Positions 33,961 to 42,065 of a stretch of 64,000 nucleotides of DNA are shown in pieces. The first letter of the stretch is position 1, and each line of letters starts with the position of its first letter. Source of the stretch: MWDF01 sp964577435 (lineage in GTDB: Bacteria > Bacillota > DTU025 > MWDF01). The notes beneath the pieces were generated by a model, which was given only the letters and a program-made list of their open reading frames with translations, ran no database searches and was not told the origin of the DNA. The stretch lies in assembly GCA_964577435.1 (NCBI GenBank), contig CAZNZD010000002.1, forward strand, positions 32,559 through 96,558, given 5' to 3'. The position numbers were made by a program, and so were the translations under genes.

Positions 33961-35213
33961 ACTGCCATGACGTCAAGCTGAAGGATGCCTTAAGGGAGGA
34001 CTCTGGGTCAAGCGCCGGCATGCTGTCGTATGCCCTCGAAAGCTTCGCCAGGGAGATCGACTATGCAAACCAGAACGAGCTGATGAAGAAGCTCATCTTG
34101 GAGCATTCCCTCATTGCCAGGAGCCTCGAGCTACTTAACGATAGGCTCACTACGAGCAGGCAGATGCTTGCCGAGGCGCAGAAGATAGCCCTTCTGGGCC
34201 GCTGGGACATAGACCTTGCCCAAGGAAGCATTACATGGTCGAAGTCCATGTACGACATACTTGAGCTGGACAGGTCCGTGCCTGAGTCCTCGGAGCTCTT
34301 CTTCTCCTTCGTCCACCCTGAGGACCTAGAGGAGGTAAAGAGACTTTATAAGGAGATGTTCTCGCCAAAGGAGCCGTGGACGACGAGATACCGCCTGCTT
34401 CTGAGGGACGGGAAGGTGAAGTGGGTCCACCTTAGGTTCTTTACGGCCCAGGATCAGTCCGGGAGGATAAGCAAGCTGTATGGCACCATACAGGATATAA
34501 CCGAGATGAAGAAGGTCGAAGACGAGCTGGAAAGGTATAGCCATCAGCTGGAGCAGCTGGTTGAGGCGAAAGTCCAGGAGGTCACGGCCTCGCAGATGGC
34601 GACCATCTATGCGCTTATCAAGCTCTCGGAATCCAGGGACGACGAGACGGGGGCCCATATCGAGCGGACTGCGAGCTTCTGCCGACTGCTTGCCGAAAGG
34701 GCAAGGACCCTTCCTGAGTACGCGGGGGAGATCGACGACCATTTTACTGAGACAATCTATAAAGCTAGCCCCCTGCACGACATAGGGAAGGTCGGCATAC
34801 CGGACAGCATCCTGCTTAAACCCGGCAAGCTGACAGTTGAGGAGTTCGCCGTGATGAAGACTCACGTGCAGATAGGCTACGAAACCCTCGCCAAAGTCGG
34901 CCAGCAGTATGACAGGAACGAGTTTCTGAAGATGGGAATGGATATCGCCCTGAATCATCACGAGAAGTGGGACGGCAGCGGTTACGGCAGGGGGCTAAAA
35001 GGCAGCAGCATACCTTTGTCTGCAAGGATAATGGCGCTTTCGGACGTCTATGATGCGCTTCGCTCAAAAAGGGTTTACAAGGAGGCGTTCTCTCATGAGA
35101 AGAGCTTGCAGATAATGAGCTCAAGCAGGGGAAGCCACTTCGACCCGCTGCTTGTCGATATCTTCCTCCGGCATCATGAGGAATTGATGGCCCTGTACGA
35201 ATCCATCAAGTGA
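33957..35213 (+). CDS. PAS - HD-GYP cyclic-di-GMP phosphodiesterase
   Basis: A 418-residue soluble protein: an N-terminal helical part (1-75), PAS (about 80-190, ending LYGTIQDITEMKK), a short coiled coil, and an HD-GYP domain (about 215-410). The catalytic motifs are present: ETGAHIERTASF, HDIGKVGIPDSILLKPG, THVQIGYE, HHEKWDGSGYGRGLKG and MALSDVYDALRS. It should hydrolyse cyclic-di-GMP. It starts inside the stop of the ODP gene (ATGA), so the di-iron protein may gate its activity. No ribosome site stronger than GGGGGAG (in the 3' end of the ODP gene) is seen. Confidence 0.92.
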   Translation: MNCHDVKLKDALREDSGSSAGMLSYALESFAREIDYANQNELMKKLILEHSLIARSLELLNDRLTTSRQMLAEAQKIALLGRWDIDLAQGSITWSKSMYDILELDRSVPESSELFFSFVHPEDLEEVKRLYKEMFSPKEPWTTRYRLLLRDGKVKWVHLRFFTAQDQSGRISKLYGTIQDITEMKKVEDELERYSHQLEQLVEAKVQEVTASQMATIYALIKLSESRDDETGAHIERTASFCRLLAERARTLPEYAGEIDDHFTETIYKASPLHDIGKVGIPDSILLKPGKLTVEEFAVMKTHVQIGYETLAKVGQQYDRNEFLKMGMDIALNHHEKWDGSGYGRGLKGSSIPLSARIMALSDVYDALRSKRVYKEAFSHEKSLQIMSSSRGSHFDPLLVDIFLRHHEELMALYESIK

Positions 35214-35657
35214 TTCATAAGACAGTGAAGGCCCCTGTAGACCGCAGATCCCGCTTGCCATGACCGACCATTGCCGGAGCGCTGATCCTGACGGATAAGC
35301 GCTGCTATAGGCATCTGGTACATTTGGCGTGATATTATACCATATTGCGATAACCCCGCAGCCTTGCGGGATCTCTCTAAGATCAGCAACCCGCTTCAGG
35401 CATCGCTGAAGTCATATGCCCCGGACTTGACTTAGATGGCATCATACTCGCGCGTAGTTATTGCGCATATCACCACATTTATAAGTATATGGGCATCCGA
35501 TTGAGATGCGCGCAGCAGCTCGCCGTCGTTCAAGCTGGAAGCTATTTACAGAATATGATTGAAGTTTTTAAATAAACAGGTTATCAGATAGGTTCAGATA
35601 TTGAAAGTACTTGCTTTCTTAGCATTCGGGAATAAAATGTAGGAGTTAGGAAAGAAG
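35214..35657. other. Gene-free gap with three successive hairpins
   Basis: A 444-base gap without a supportable ORF and with higher AT content. A TATTAT element near 35334 is followed by three hairpins in a row: CCCGCA/TGCGGG (35355-35370), GATCT/AGATC (35370-35384) and CTTCAG/CTGAAG (35394-35411). A possible promoter for the next gene is TTGCTT (35611-35616), 16 bases, TAAAAT (35633-35638). No T-run follows the hairpins, so they may be part of an RNA rather than terminators. Confidence 0.4.
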
Positions 35658-37562
35658 ATGTTCTCTATGTCTGTCACGGGCTTCTTAAGGAAGAGCTTAA
35701 GAGCGAAGATCCTGCTGGGCTACATGATAATCATCGGTGTGCTCATGATGGCAGGCTTATGGGTGATCCTTAGCACCTTGGCCATCGACAGGGCTGTTGA
35801 AGCCATCACCATAGACAGCTATAAAAGCCTTGCCGCCGTCCATGCGATGCTGAACTCGCTTGACGAGTTGAGCATGGCTCAGTCCAGGATGATGATAGAT
35901 TCCGAATCGCAGGGGATCGATCAAGTCTACATGAAGGTCGATAGATCCTTCAGAGGCAGCCTTTCGACAGCGCAAGGAAATATCACGTATCCCGGGGAGA
36001 GGGAAGCCCTGCAGGAGATCTCCGCTCAGTACGACAGCTTCATGCGCAGCGTGCTAAGAATCAGCACTTTGATGCAGGTAGTCAGCTCCGCCGAGGCGGT
36101 TGCCGAATACTCTGCCGTCACTGCCACATATTCTAAGATCACAGCCGCGCTGGAGGACCTATATTCCATCAACAACGAGTATATGGTCAAGTCCACGAAC
36201 AATGCCAAGGAGATCGCAGCCAGGGCGATCTCCTCGATTGTGCTTGTCAGCATCGCTGGACTGGGTATCGCGCTTTATCTGGGGGTTACTGTTTCCAACA
36301 TCATCATCAAGCCGACCATGCTCCTGACTGAAAGCGCCAGGAAAGTGGCACAAGGAGAGCTTGGGATAATAGCCAGCGTCGGGTCCGAAGATGAGATCGG
36401 CATGCTGGCCAATGAATTCAACGCCATGACCGGGAAGCTTAAGGAGTATGAGGAAGCAAATATTGACAGACTGGTAACCGAGCAGAGGAAGTCGGAGGCA
36501 ATAATCGGCTCTATCGCGGACCCGATAATAGTCCTGGATAAGGGCATGAGATGCCTCAGGATCAACCAGGCAGCCCAGTCTGTCTTCGGGCAGAGCCAGG
36601 AGGAAGCCCTGGGAAAGCACGTCCTTGAGCTGATAGATAGCCGCATCGCCCTGGAAGCCGCCCAAAAGTGCCTTGAGCATAACAGGGTGCTGTCATTCAG
36701 CGGCACAGACAGGATCATCGAGCTTCCTGACGGGGAGAAAAGGAAGTACTACAGGATTGAGGCCGCCCCCTTCGAGGACATCGGGGCAAAAGCCCAAGGT
36801 GTAATCCTCTATCTCGCCGATGTTACCTACTTCAAAGAGGTAGACAAGCTGAAAACCGATTTTGTCTCTACCGCATCGCACGAGTTCAGGACTCCCCTTG
36901 CATCGATGGTTATGGCTTCGGAACTGCTGCTAGAAGAGAAAGCCGGAATACTGACCGATAAGCAGAGAAGGCTTACGCAAATCATAAGGGAAGACTGCGC
37001 CAGGCTGCAGGAGCTGGTAAGCGAGCTGCTGGATATTTCAAAGCTCGAATCGGGGAGGATGGACTTCAACATGAAGGCCGTGAAGCTGGAGAATGCGTTC
37101 TCTTCATCTGCGTTCTCGCTCCTGCCCCTGTTCAAGGACAAGGGCGTGGAGCTGATAATCGATGATTCCTCCGCGATGCCGGCTGTCTATGCGGACCCGA
37201 AGAAGCTGCCGATAGTGCTTGGAAACTTGCTTTCAAACGCACTTAGGTATACTGACGCGGGCGGAAGCGTGAGAATCAGCACGGAGGATCTGGGCGATTC
37301 AGTGCGCATAAGCATAACCGACACGGGTATCGGCATCCCTGAGAACCTTCAGTCGAGGGTGTTCGAGAGGTTCTTCCAGATGAAAGGGGACGCCAGCCAC
37401 CAAACAGGCGGGGCAGGGCTGGGATTGGCCCTGGTCAAAGAGACGGTGGAGGCCATGGGCGGGGGAGTGGAGCTAAGAAGCAAGCAGGGTGAAGGATCGC
37501 AGTTCAGTTTCACGCTGAGGAAAGCTTCAGAACATGATAAGGATGCCGGTATCAGGCCATGA
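35658..37562 (+). CDS. Sensor histidine kinase (four-helix sensor, HAMP, PAS)
   Basis: A 634-residue membrane kinase of KinB-like design: TM1 (about 20-42), a helical extracytoplasmic sensor (about 45-185), TM2 (about 192-215), HAMP (about 216-270), PAS (about 282-395), HisKA with phospho-His in STASHEFRTP, and HATPase with NLLSNALRYT, TDTGIGIP and GGAGLGLALV. It is the first gene of a tightly packed run with two receivers, two TrkA proteins, TrkH and an exported OB-like protein, and overlaps the next receiver gene by four bases. It probably senses the envelope or ionic state and feeds the two receivers. Confidence 0.92.
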   Translation: MFSMSVTGFLRKSLRAKILLGYMIIIGVLMMAGLWVILSTLAIDRAVEAITIDSYKSLAAVHAMLNSLDELSMAQSRMMIDSESQGIDQVYMKVDRSFRGSLSTAQGNITYPGEREALQEISAQYDSFMRSVLRISTLMQVVSSAEAVAEYSAVTATYSKITAALEDLYSINNEYMVKSTNNAKEIAARAISSIVLVSIAGLGIALYLGVTVSNIIIKPTMLLTESARKVAQGELGIIASVGSEDEIGMLANEFNAMTGKLKEYEEANIDRLVTEQRKSEAIIGSIADPIIVLDKGMRCLRINQAAQSVFGQSQEEALGKHVLELIDSRIALEAAQKCLEHNRVLSFSGTDRIIELPDGEKRKYYRIEAAPFEDIGAKAQGVILYLADVTYFKEVDKLKTDFVSTASHEFRTPLASMVMASELLLEEKAGILTDKQRRLTQIIREDCARLQELVSELLDISKLESGRMDFNMKAVKLENAFSSSAFSLLPLFKDKGVELIIDDSSAMPAVYADPKKLPIVLGNLLSNALRYTDAGGSVRISTEDLGDSVRISITDTGIGIPENLQSRVFERFFQMKGDASHQTGGAGLGLALVKETVEAMGGGVELRSKQGEGSQFSFTLRKASEHDKDAGIRP

Positions 37563-37948
37563 AGAAGATACTTGTCGTCGAGGACTCGAGAAATATTGCT
37601 GCGATGATATCGCTTTGCCTGGAAGAGCAGGGATACGCGGTCCTTTTGAGCGAAGACGGCATCGAAGCTGTCCGCTCTGCCTTCGAAGATGCTCCGGACC
37701 TCGTGCTTCTGGACCTTGTATTGCCCAGGATGAGCGGACTGACCGTTCTAAGGGCGCTGCGGGACAATCCTATGACTTCAGGTATGCCTGTTATAGTAAT
37801 CAGCGCACGTGCGCAGAAGGAAGACATCCAGGAAGCATACAGCCTTGGGGCAGATGATTATCTGGTGAAACCTTTTACGCCTTCGGAGCTGACCGAGCGA
37901 ATATCTAGCCTCTTAAGGAGGGATATGGATGAGAATCCTAATAGTTGA
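37559..37948 (+). CDS. Single-domain response regulator
   Basis: A 129-residue stand-alone receiver: acidic pair VVEDSRN, phospho-Asp in LVLLDLVLPR, Thr/Ser position in IVISARAQ and Lys in LVKPFTPSE. There is no output domain. It overlaps both neighbours: its ATG lies in the kinase stop, and its last 20 bases overlap the start of the receiver-TPR gene. It may act as a phosphate shuttle or bind a target protein. Confidence 0.92.
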   Translation: MKKILVVEDSRNIAAMISLCLEEQGYAVLLSEDGIEAVRSAFEDAPDLVLLDLVLPRMSGLTVLRALRDNPMTSGMPVIVISARAQKEDIQEAYSLGADDYLVKPFTPSELTERISSLLRRDMDENPNS

Positions 37949-38621
37949 CGATGATGCGAACATAAGGGCGATGATAAGGGAATGCCTTGATGAACCAGGC
38001 AATATAATTGTCGAGGCCTCGTCGGGGGAAGAGGCTGTGGCCGAGGTCGAAGCCGCATCGGCTCCCTTCGATGTAGCGCTGCTCGACATGAAGATGCCAG
38101 GCATGGGCGGATTGCAGGCTCTAAGGCAGATGAAACGCCTGAGGCCGGACCAACAGGTCGTGATGATCACAGCTTACGGGACGGTAGAGACGGCGGTTGA
38201 GGCATTGAAGCTGGGAGCAGTGGATTACCTTAGGAAGCCTTTCACCACCAAGGATCTGAGGGAGATCGTCAAGCAGGTCTCCTCCAGGCCCGATTTCAAG
38301 GACATTGTCGGCCAGGGGGAGTCGGTAAGCAAGAAGACTGAGCGCAAGGACCTGATCTCCGCGGTGAAGAGCCTGCTTGTCTACGGAAAAGCCGAGGAAG
38401 CTATGGCGCTTCTGCAGAGGATGGTGGGGGAGAACCCTGATGACCCAGAGGCATACAATCTTCTCGGGCTGCTCATGGAGGTCAAGGGGGACGTCCTGTC
38501 GGCCCAGAGGATGTACAGGGCTGCGCTCAGCCTGAATCCGAACTATGAGCCCGCAAGGGAGAACCTGGCGAACACGACCGAGATGAGGTACCGCAATCAG
38601 AACACATTGAAGATCAGGTGA
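37929..38621 (+). CDS. Response regulator with C-terminal TPR repeats
   Basis: A 230-residue protein: a receiver (1-120) with IVDDDANI, phospho-Asp in VALLDMKMPG, MITAYGTVETAVEALKLGA and RKPFTT, which resembles NtrC-type receivers, then a linker and about two TPR repeats (about 150-215; A-Y-N-L-L-G-L-L-M-E-V-K-G-D and A-L-S-L-N-P-N-Y-E-P-A). No DNA-binding or ATPase domain is present, so it should act through protein contacts. The start ATG at 37929 follows AAGGAGGG inside the preceding gene. It is next to the TrkA genes. Confidence 0.9.
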   Translation: MRILIVDDDANIRAMIRECLDEPGNIIVEASSGEEAVAEVEAASAPFDVALLDMKMPGMGGLQALRQMKRLRPDQQVVMITAYGTVETAVEALKLGAVDYLRKPFTTKDLREIVKQVSSRPDFKDIVGQGESVSKKTERKDLISAVKSLLVYGKAEEAMALLQRMVGENPDDPEAYNLLGLLMEVKGDVLSAQRMYRAALSLNPNYEPARENLANTTEMRYRNQNTLKIR

Positions 38622-38653
38622 GCTGGGCATCAGCCTGGACAGGGGTGGTTTTA

Positions 38654-39088
38654 ATGTATATCGTCATCGCGGGATGTGGCAGGCTGGGATCCTTCCTTGC
38701 TGCATCCCTATCCGGGAAGGGCCATGATGTTGCTGTGATCGACAGCGATTCAGGGAATTTCTCCAGCTTGACCTCAGGGTTCGATGGGATAACCGTAACC
38801 GGCGTCCCGATCGATGAGGACATATTAAGAAAGGCCGGAATCGAGAAGGCGGATATCATGGCCGCCGTGACTCAGGATGATAATCTCAACATCATGGCGG
38901 CCCAGATAGCCGAGAAGATCTTCAAAGTGGGGAAGGTGCTTGTCCGGATAGGAGACCCGCAGAAAGAGGAGTTCTTCGCCAAGAATTACGGATTGAGCAC
39001 AGTATCGCTGATAATCCTGGGCTCGGACTATATAGAAAGGGTGATTGGGACCTCCCCAGTAAGAAACGGCGAGGTGAACGCCAGATGA
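38654..39088 (+). CDS. trkA: TrkA N-terminal-domain protein (first of two)
   Basis: A 144-residue regulator of potassium uptake with a Rossmann nucleotide-binding fold: IAGCGRLGSFLAASL, then an acidic strand end VIDSDSGNF and an AVTQDDNLNIMAAQ segment. It has the RCK_N part only, without the TrkA-C domain, so it probably forms mixed rings with the larger TrkA encoded next. The start ATG at 38654 follows AGGGGTGG. It overlaps the second TrkA gene by four bases. Confidence 0.88.
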   Translation: MYIVIAGCGRLGSFLAASLSGKGHDVAVIDSDSGNFSSLTSGFDGITVTGVPIDEDILRKAGIEKADIMAAVTQDDNLNIMAAQIAEKIFKVGKVLVRIGDPQKEEFFAKNYGLSTVSLIILGSDYIERVIGTSPVRNGEVNAR

Positions 39089-39744
39089 ATATCGTCATTG
39101 TCGGTGGAGGCAAGGTCGGCTACTACCTTGTAAAGACCCTATCCGAATCCGGGAATCACAGCATAACGCTTCTTGAGAAGGACCCGGAGCGCTGCATGGA
39201 CATCGCGGAGGAGCTGGACTGCCTGGTCATCCGGGCAGACGGGACGGATATCGATGCGCTTGCCCAGGCCAGGGCTAGTGATGCCGATGTCCTGGTGGCG
39301 GTATCGGGCCAGGACCAAGATAACCTGGTTTCCTGTCAGATAGCCAAGACGAAATATGGGATAGGCAAGACCATAGCCAGGGTGAATAACCCCAAGAACC
39401 ATGACGTCTTCAAGCTCCTGGGAGTTGACACCACCGTCAGCAGCACGGGAATCATCGCAGAACTCATCGAAGGGGAGCTCTCCGCAGGTGCCACGCAGAC
39501 GCTTCTTATGTTCGAAGGCGGGGAGCTTGAGCTGATGGAGGCAGAGGTGAAGGAGAAATCCAGATTGGCCGGGAATGCCATCTCCCGCCTTGGCATACCT
39601 GCCGATTGCATAGTTATTGCCATCTACAGGGCAGGGCACTTCCTGATACCCACGGGTTCCACTGAGCTTATGCCCTGCGACCGCGTGATGGCTCTGACAT
39701 TGTCGAGGAACAGGAAGAGCGTGGCCTCCTTTTTCTCAAAGTAG
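39085..39744 (+). CDS. trkA: TrkA potassium uptake regulatory protein (second)
   Basis: A 219-residue protein with RCK_N (1-130; IVGGGKVGYYLVKTL, LLEKDPERC, VSGQDQDNLVSCQIA) and a TrkA-C domain (about 140-215; LAGNAISRLGIPADCIVIA, GSTELMPCDRVMAL). It binds nucleotide on the cytoplasmic face of TrkH and gates potassium flow. Its ATG is within the stop of the first TrkA. A small membrane ORF and trkH follow directly. Confidence 0.93.
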   Translation: MNIVIVGGGKVGYYLVKTLSESGNHSITLLEKDPERCMDIAEELDCLVIRADGTDIDALAQARASDADVLVAVSGQDQDNLVSCQIAKTKYGIGKTIARVNNPKNHDVFKLLGVDTTVSSTGIIAELIEGELSAGATQTLLMFEGGELELMEAEVKEKSRLAGNAISRLGIPADCIVIAIYRAGHFLIPTGSTELMPCDRVMALTLSRNRKSVASFFSK

Positions 39745-39753
39745 GGGATGAAA

Positions 39754-39879
39754 ATGAGCAAAGGGACTATTAGGAGATATAACTGGTTAGGCGGGCTCAT
39801 CTCTGAGGCCTCCTATGCTGTGCTTTGCATGCTGATTGGAGCAGCAGCCTGCCTGCTGGCGGCAGCTGCCCTGAAGTGA
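39754..39879 (+). CDS. Small single-helix membrane protein between trkA and trkH
   Basis: A short frame of 41 codons (43 if the ATG at 39748 is used). It starts with a basic N-terminus (M-S-K-G-T-I-R-R-Y-N-W) and continues into one hydrophobic helix (A-V-L-C-M-L-I-G-A-A-A-C-L-L-A-A-A-A-L-K). A ribosome site AGGGGATG precedes it. It starts 9 bases after the trkA stop, and its end overlaps the ribosome site of trkH, so the packing fits a real gene of the operon. Small single-helix subunits are known in other potassium transporters (KdpF), which gives a possible role. I cannot name a family. Confidence 0.65.
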   Translation: MSKGTIRRYNWLGGLISEASYAVLCMLIGAAACLLAAAALK

Positions 39880-39890
39880 GGGTTAATGCA

Positions 39891-41399
39891 GTGACTACGA
39901 AGCTTTCTGACATCAGGGTGATCTCATATTATACAGGCAGGGTGATCCAGGGGGTTGCCCTTCTTATGGCGATTCCGATGGCCACTTCGGCCTTGTATGG
40001 CGAATGGAGCTGTGCGCTGGATTTCCTAATCGGCGGGCTTGCTTCATGGTGCATAGGCAGGCTGCTGCAGTTTGCTGGCAACCGCGAGGGACAGCTGGGA
40101 TGGATTCACGGCATGGTGGTATCGTCAATCTCATGGATAATCGCCATGGCCCTAGCAGCGATCCCATATGCGCTGAGCGGGCACTTCCTGAGCTATCTTG
40201 ATGCTATGTTCGATGCGATGAGCGGCTTCACTACCACAGGATTGGTGCTTGCACAGGATATTGACCACCTCTCGATGGGCATGAACATGTGGAGGCACAT
40301 CATCACCTTCGTAGGAGGGCAGGGGATGGTGGTGCTGGCCCTGACCTTCCTGTTCAAGACATCGGCGGGCGGATACAAGATGTATGTCGGGGAGGGCAAG
40401 GATGAGCGGCTTATGCCCAGCGTCCTCCACACCTCCAAGGAGATCTGGAAGATCAGCCTGATTTACATGTGCATGGGCACAGCGGCCCTATGGCTTGCAG
40501 GGCTGTACATAGGACTTGAACCACTAAGGGCGTTCTGGCATGGCCTCTGGATCTTCATGGCAGCATGGAGCACAGGAGGATTCGCCCCCCAGTCTCAGAA
40601 CATACTCTTCTACCATAGCCTCGTTTACGAGGTAGTTACAGTCATCATCTTCATAATAGGCTCGCTGAACTTCGCCCTGCATTACTCCGTCTGGAGCGGA
40701 GACAGGAAGGAAACGTTCAGGAACATCGAGACTGCCTCCATGCTGGCGACGCTGACCATCCTTGGCGCCCTTGCTGCTTACGCATTAGGAAAGACCGGGG
40801 CATATACGTCAGCGCTTTCACTTTTCAGGAAGGGATTCTATAACCTGGTCTCGGGGCACACCACGACCGGATTCATGACAATCTACGCGCAGCAGTTCAT
40901 CAATGAGTGGGGAGACGTAGCGCTGTGGGCGCTTTGCATCGCCATGCTTATCGGAGGAAGCGCCTGCTCGACTGCCGGCGGTTTCAAAGGATTGAGGGTC
41001 GGCATCGTCTTTAAGGAACTGATACACGAGGCGCGCAGGCTGATGGCCCCGGAGAGCGCCGTCATAGTGCAGAAATATCGGCATATAAAGGATACTGCGC
41101 TGGACGATAAGGTCGTGAAGTCGGCTATGATCGTGATAATCCTGTACATCGCAACTTTCTCATTGGGAACGCTAGGAGGGCTGCTGTCCGGATACAGCGC
41201 GCGCGAAGCAATTTTCGAAGCGGCCTCTGTAACGGGCAATGTGGGATTGTCTTGCGGTGTGACTGTCCCGGGGATGCCCGATATGCTGAAGGTCCTTTAC
41301 ATCCTGATCATGTGGGTGGCAAGGCTTGAGTTCATGTCTGTGATCGCTTTGGTAAGCTTCGCGCTGACTGGTTCCAACGGAAGGAGGGCAAAGGCATGA
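39891..41399 (+). CDS. trkH: TrkH potassium transporter
   Basis: A 502-residue membrane channel subunit. The four pore loops with the selectivity-filter glycine are visible: DAMSGFTTTGLVL, AWSTGGFAPQSQN, VSGHTTTGFMT and SVTGNVGLSCGV. About ten hydrophobic helices surround them. The start GTG at 39891 follows TGAGGG. It works with the two TrkA proteins encoded upstream. Its stop overlaps the next ATG by four bases. Confidence 0.93.
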   Translation: MTTKLSDIRVISYYTGRVIQGVALLMAIPMATSALYGEWSCALDFLIGGLASWCIGRLLQFAGNREGQLGWIHGMVVSSISWIIAMALAAIPYALSGHFLSYLDAMFDAMSGFTTTGLVLAQDIDHLSMGMNMWRHIITFVGGQGMVVLALTFLFKTSAGGYKMYVGEGKDERLMPSVLHTSKEIWKISLIYMCMGTAALWLAGLYIGLEPLRAFWHGLWIFMAAWSTGGFAPQSQNILFYHSLVYEVVTVIIFIIGSLNFALHYSVWSGDRKETFRNIETASMLATLTILGALAAYALGKTGAYTSALSLFRKGFYNLVSGHTTTGFMTIYAQQFINEWGDVALWALCIAMLIGGSACSTAGGFKGLRVGIVFKELIHEARRLMAPESAVIVQKYRHIKDTALDDKVVKSAMIVIILYIATFSLGTLGGLLSGYSAREAIFEAASVTGNVGLSCGVTVPGMPDMLKVLYILIMWVARLEFMSVIALVSFALTGSNGRRAKA

Positions 41400-41887
41400 A
41401 AGTGACCCTTCTAGCCTTGATCATAATTGTATTCAGCACTTTTGCTGCCTCTGGATCGGAGTTGGTATCCTGCCAACAGCTAGTTAACGAGGCCGGAGCG
41501 TGGGATGGCAAGATGGTCTCCATATCAGGGGAAGTCGTAGGTGACATCCTGCATGTCTCTGGTCACGTCTGGCTGAACGTAAACGACGGTACCAATGCGA
41601 TCGGCGTCTGGGGGGATTCGGGCCTCGTGGAGGAATTCAGGATCGTGCCTGGAAGATACGAAACTATAGGTACGAGACTCAACATAGAGGGGGAGTTTCA
41701 CCGCACCTGCAGCCTGCATTCAGGCGAGACTGACATTCATCTGACGAAGGCGGCCCTGCTGAAGGATGCGGAGGAAGTGGCTCACCCTGTGAACCGGGGA
41801 AGGCTGATAATTGCGTCCTCTCTGTTTGCCTTGAGCATGCTGCTTGCGCTCCCCGGCAGATTAAGAAGGAGGATTAGGCCCCGATAA
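41396..41887 (+). CDS. Exported OB-fold-like protein with C-terminal anchor
   Basis: A 163-residue protein with a signal peptide (1-20, L-L-A-L-I-I-I-V-F-S-T-F-A-A-S), an OB-like beta-barrel (about 28-125; WDGKMVSISGEVVGDIL, HVWLNVNDGTNAIGVWG, RLNIEGEFHRTC) and a C-terminal transmembrane helix (about 137-155) followed by a basic tail. This layout resembles cytochrome-maturation or DUF4131-like OB proteins, but no firm family call is possible. It overlaps the trkH stop by four bases, so it belongs to the potassium operon. Confidence 0.72.
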   Translation: MKVTLLALIIIVFSTFAASGSELVSCQQLVNEAGAWDGKMVSISGEVVGDILHVSGHVWLNVNDGTNAIGVWGDSGLVEEFRIVPGRYETIGTRLNIEGEFHRTCSLHSGETDIHLTKAALLKDAEEVAHPVNRGRLIIASSLFALSMLLALPGRLRRRIRPR

Positions 41888-42065
41888 TGCGAAAGGTGTT
41901 CCGCCATTACGGAACTGCACTGTGACTGCACTCGAAACGTAAGCCCTCGTACATGCGCCATAAATGGCTGTATGATTAGATAGAGCATTCAGTGCCGATT
42001 GCAATCCATCAGTGCCAGGATATTCAGCATGATGATCGCTGCTTAGAATGGGAGGTGTGGTTCAA

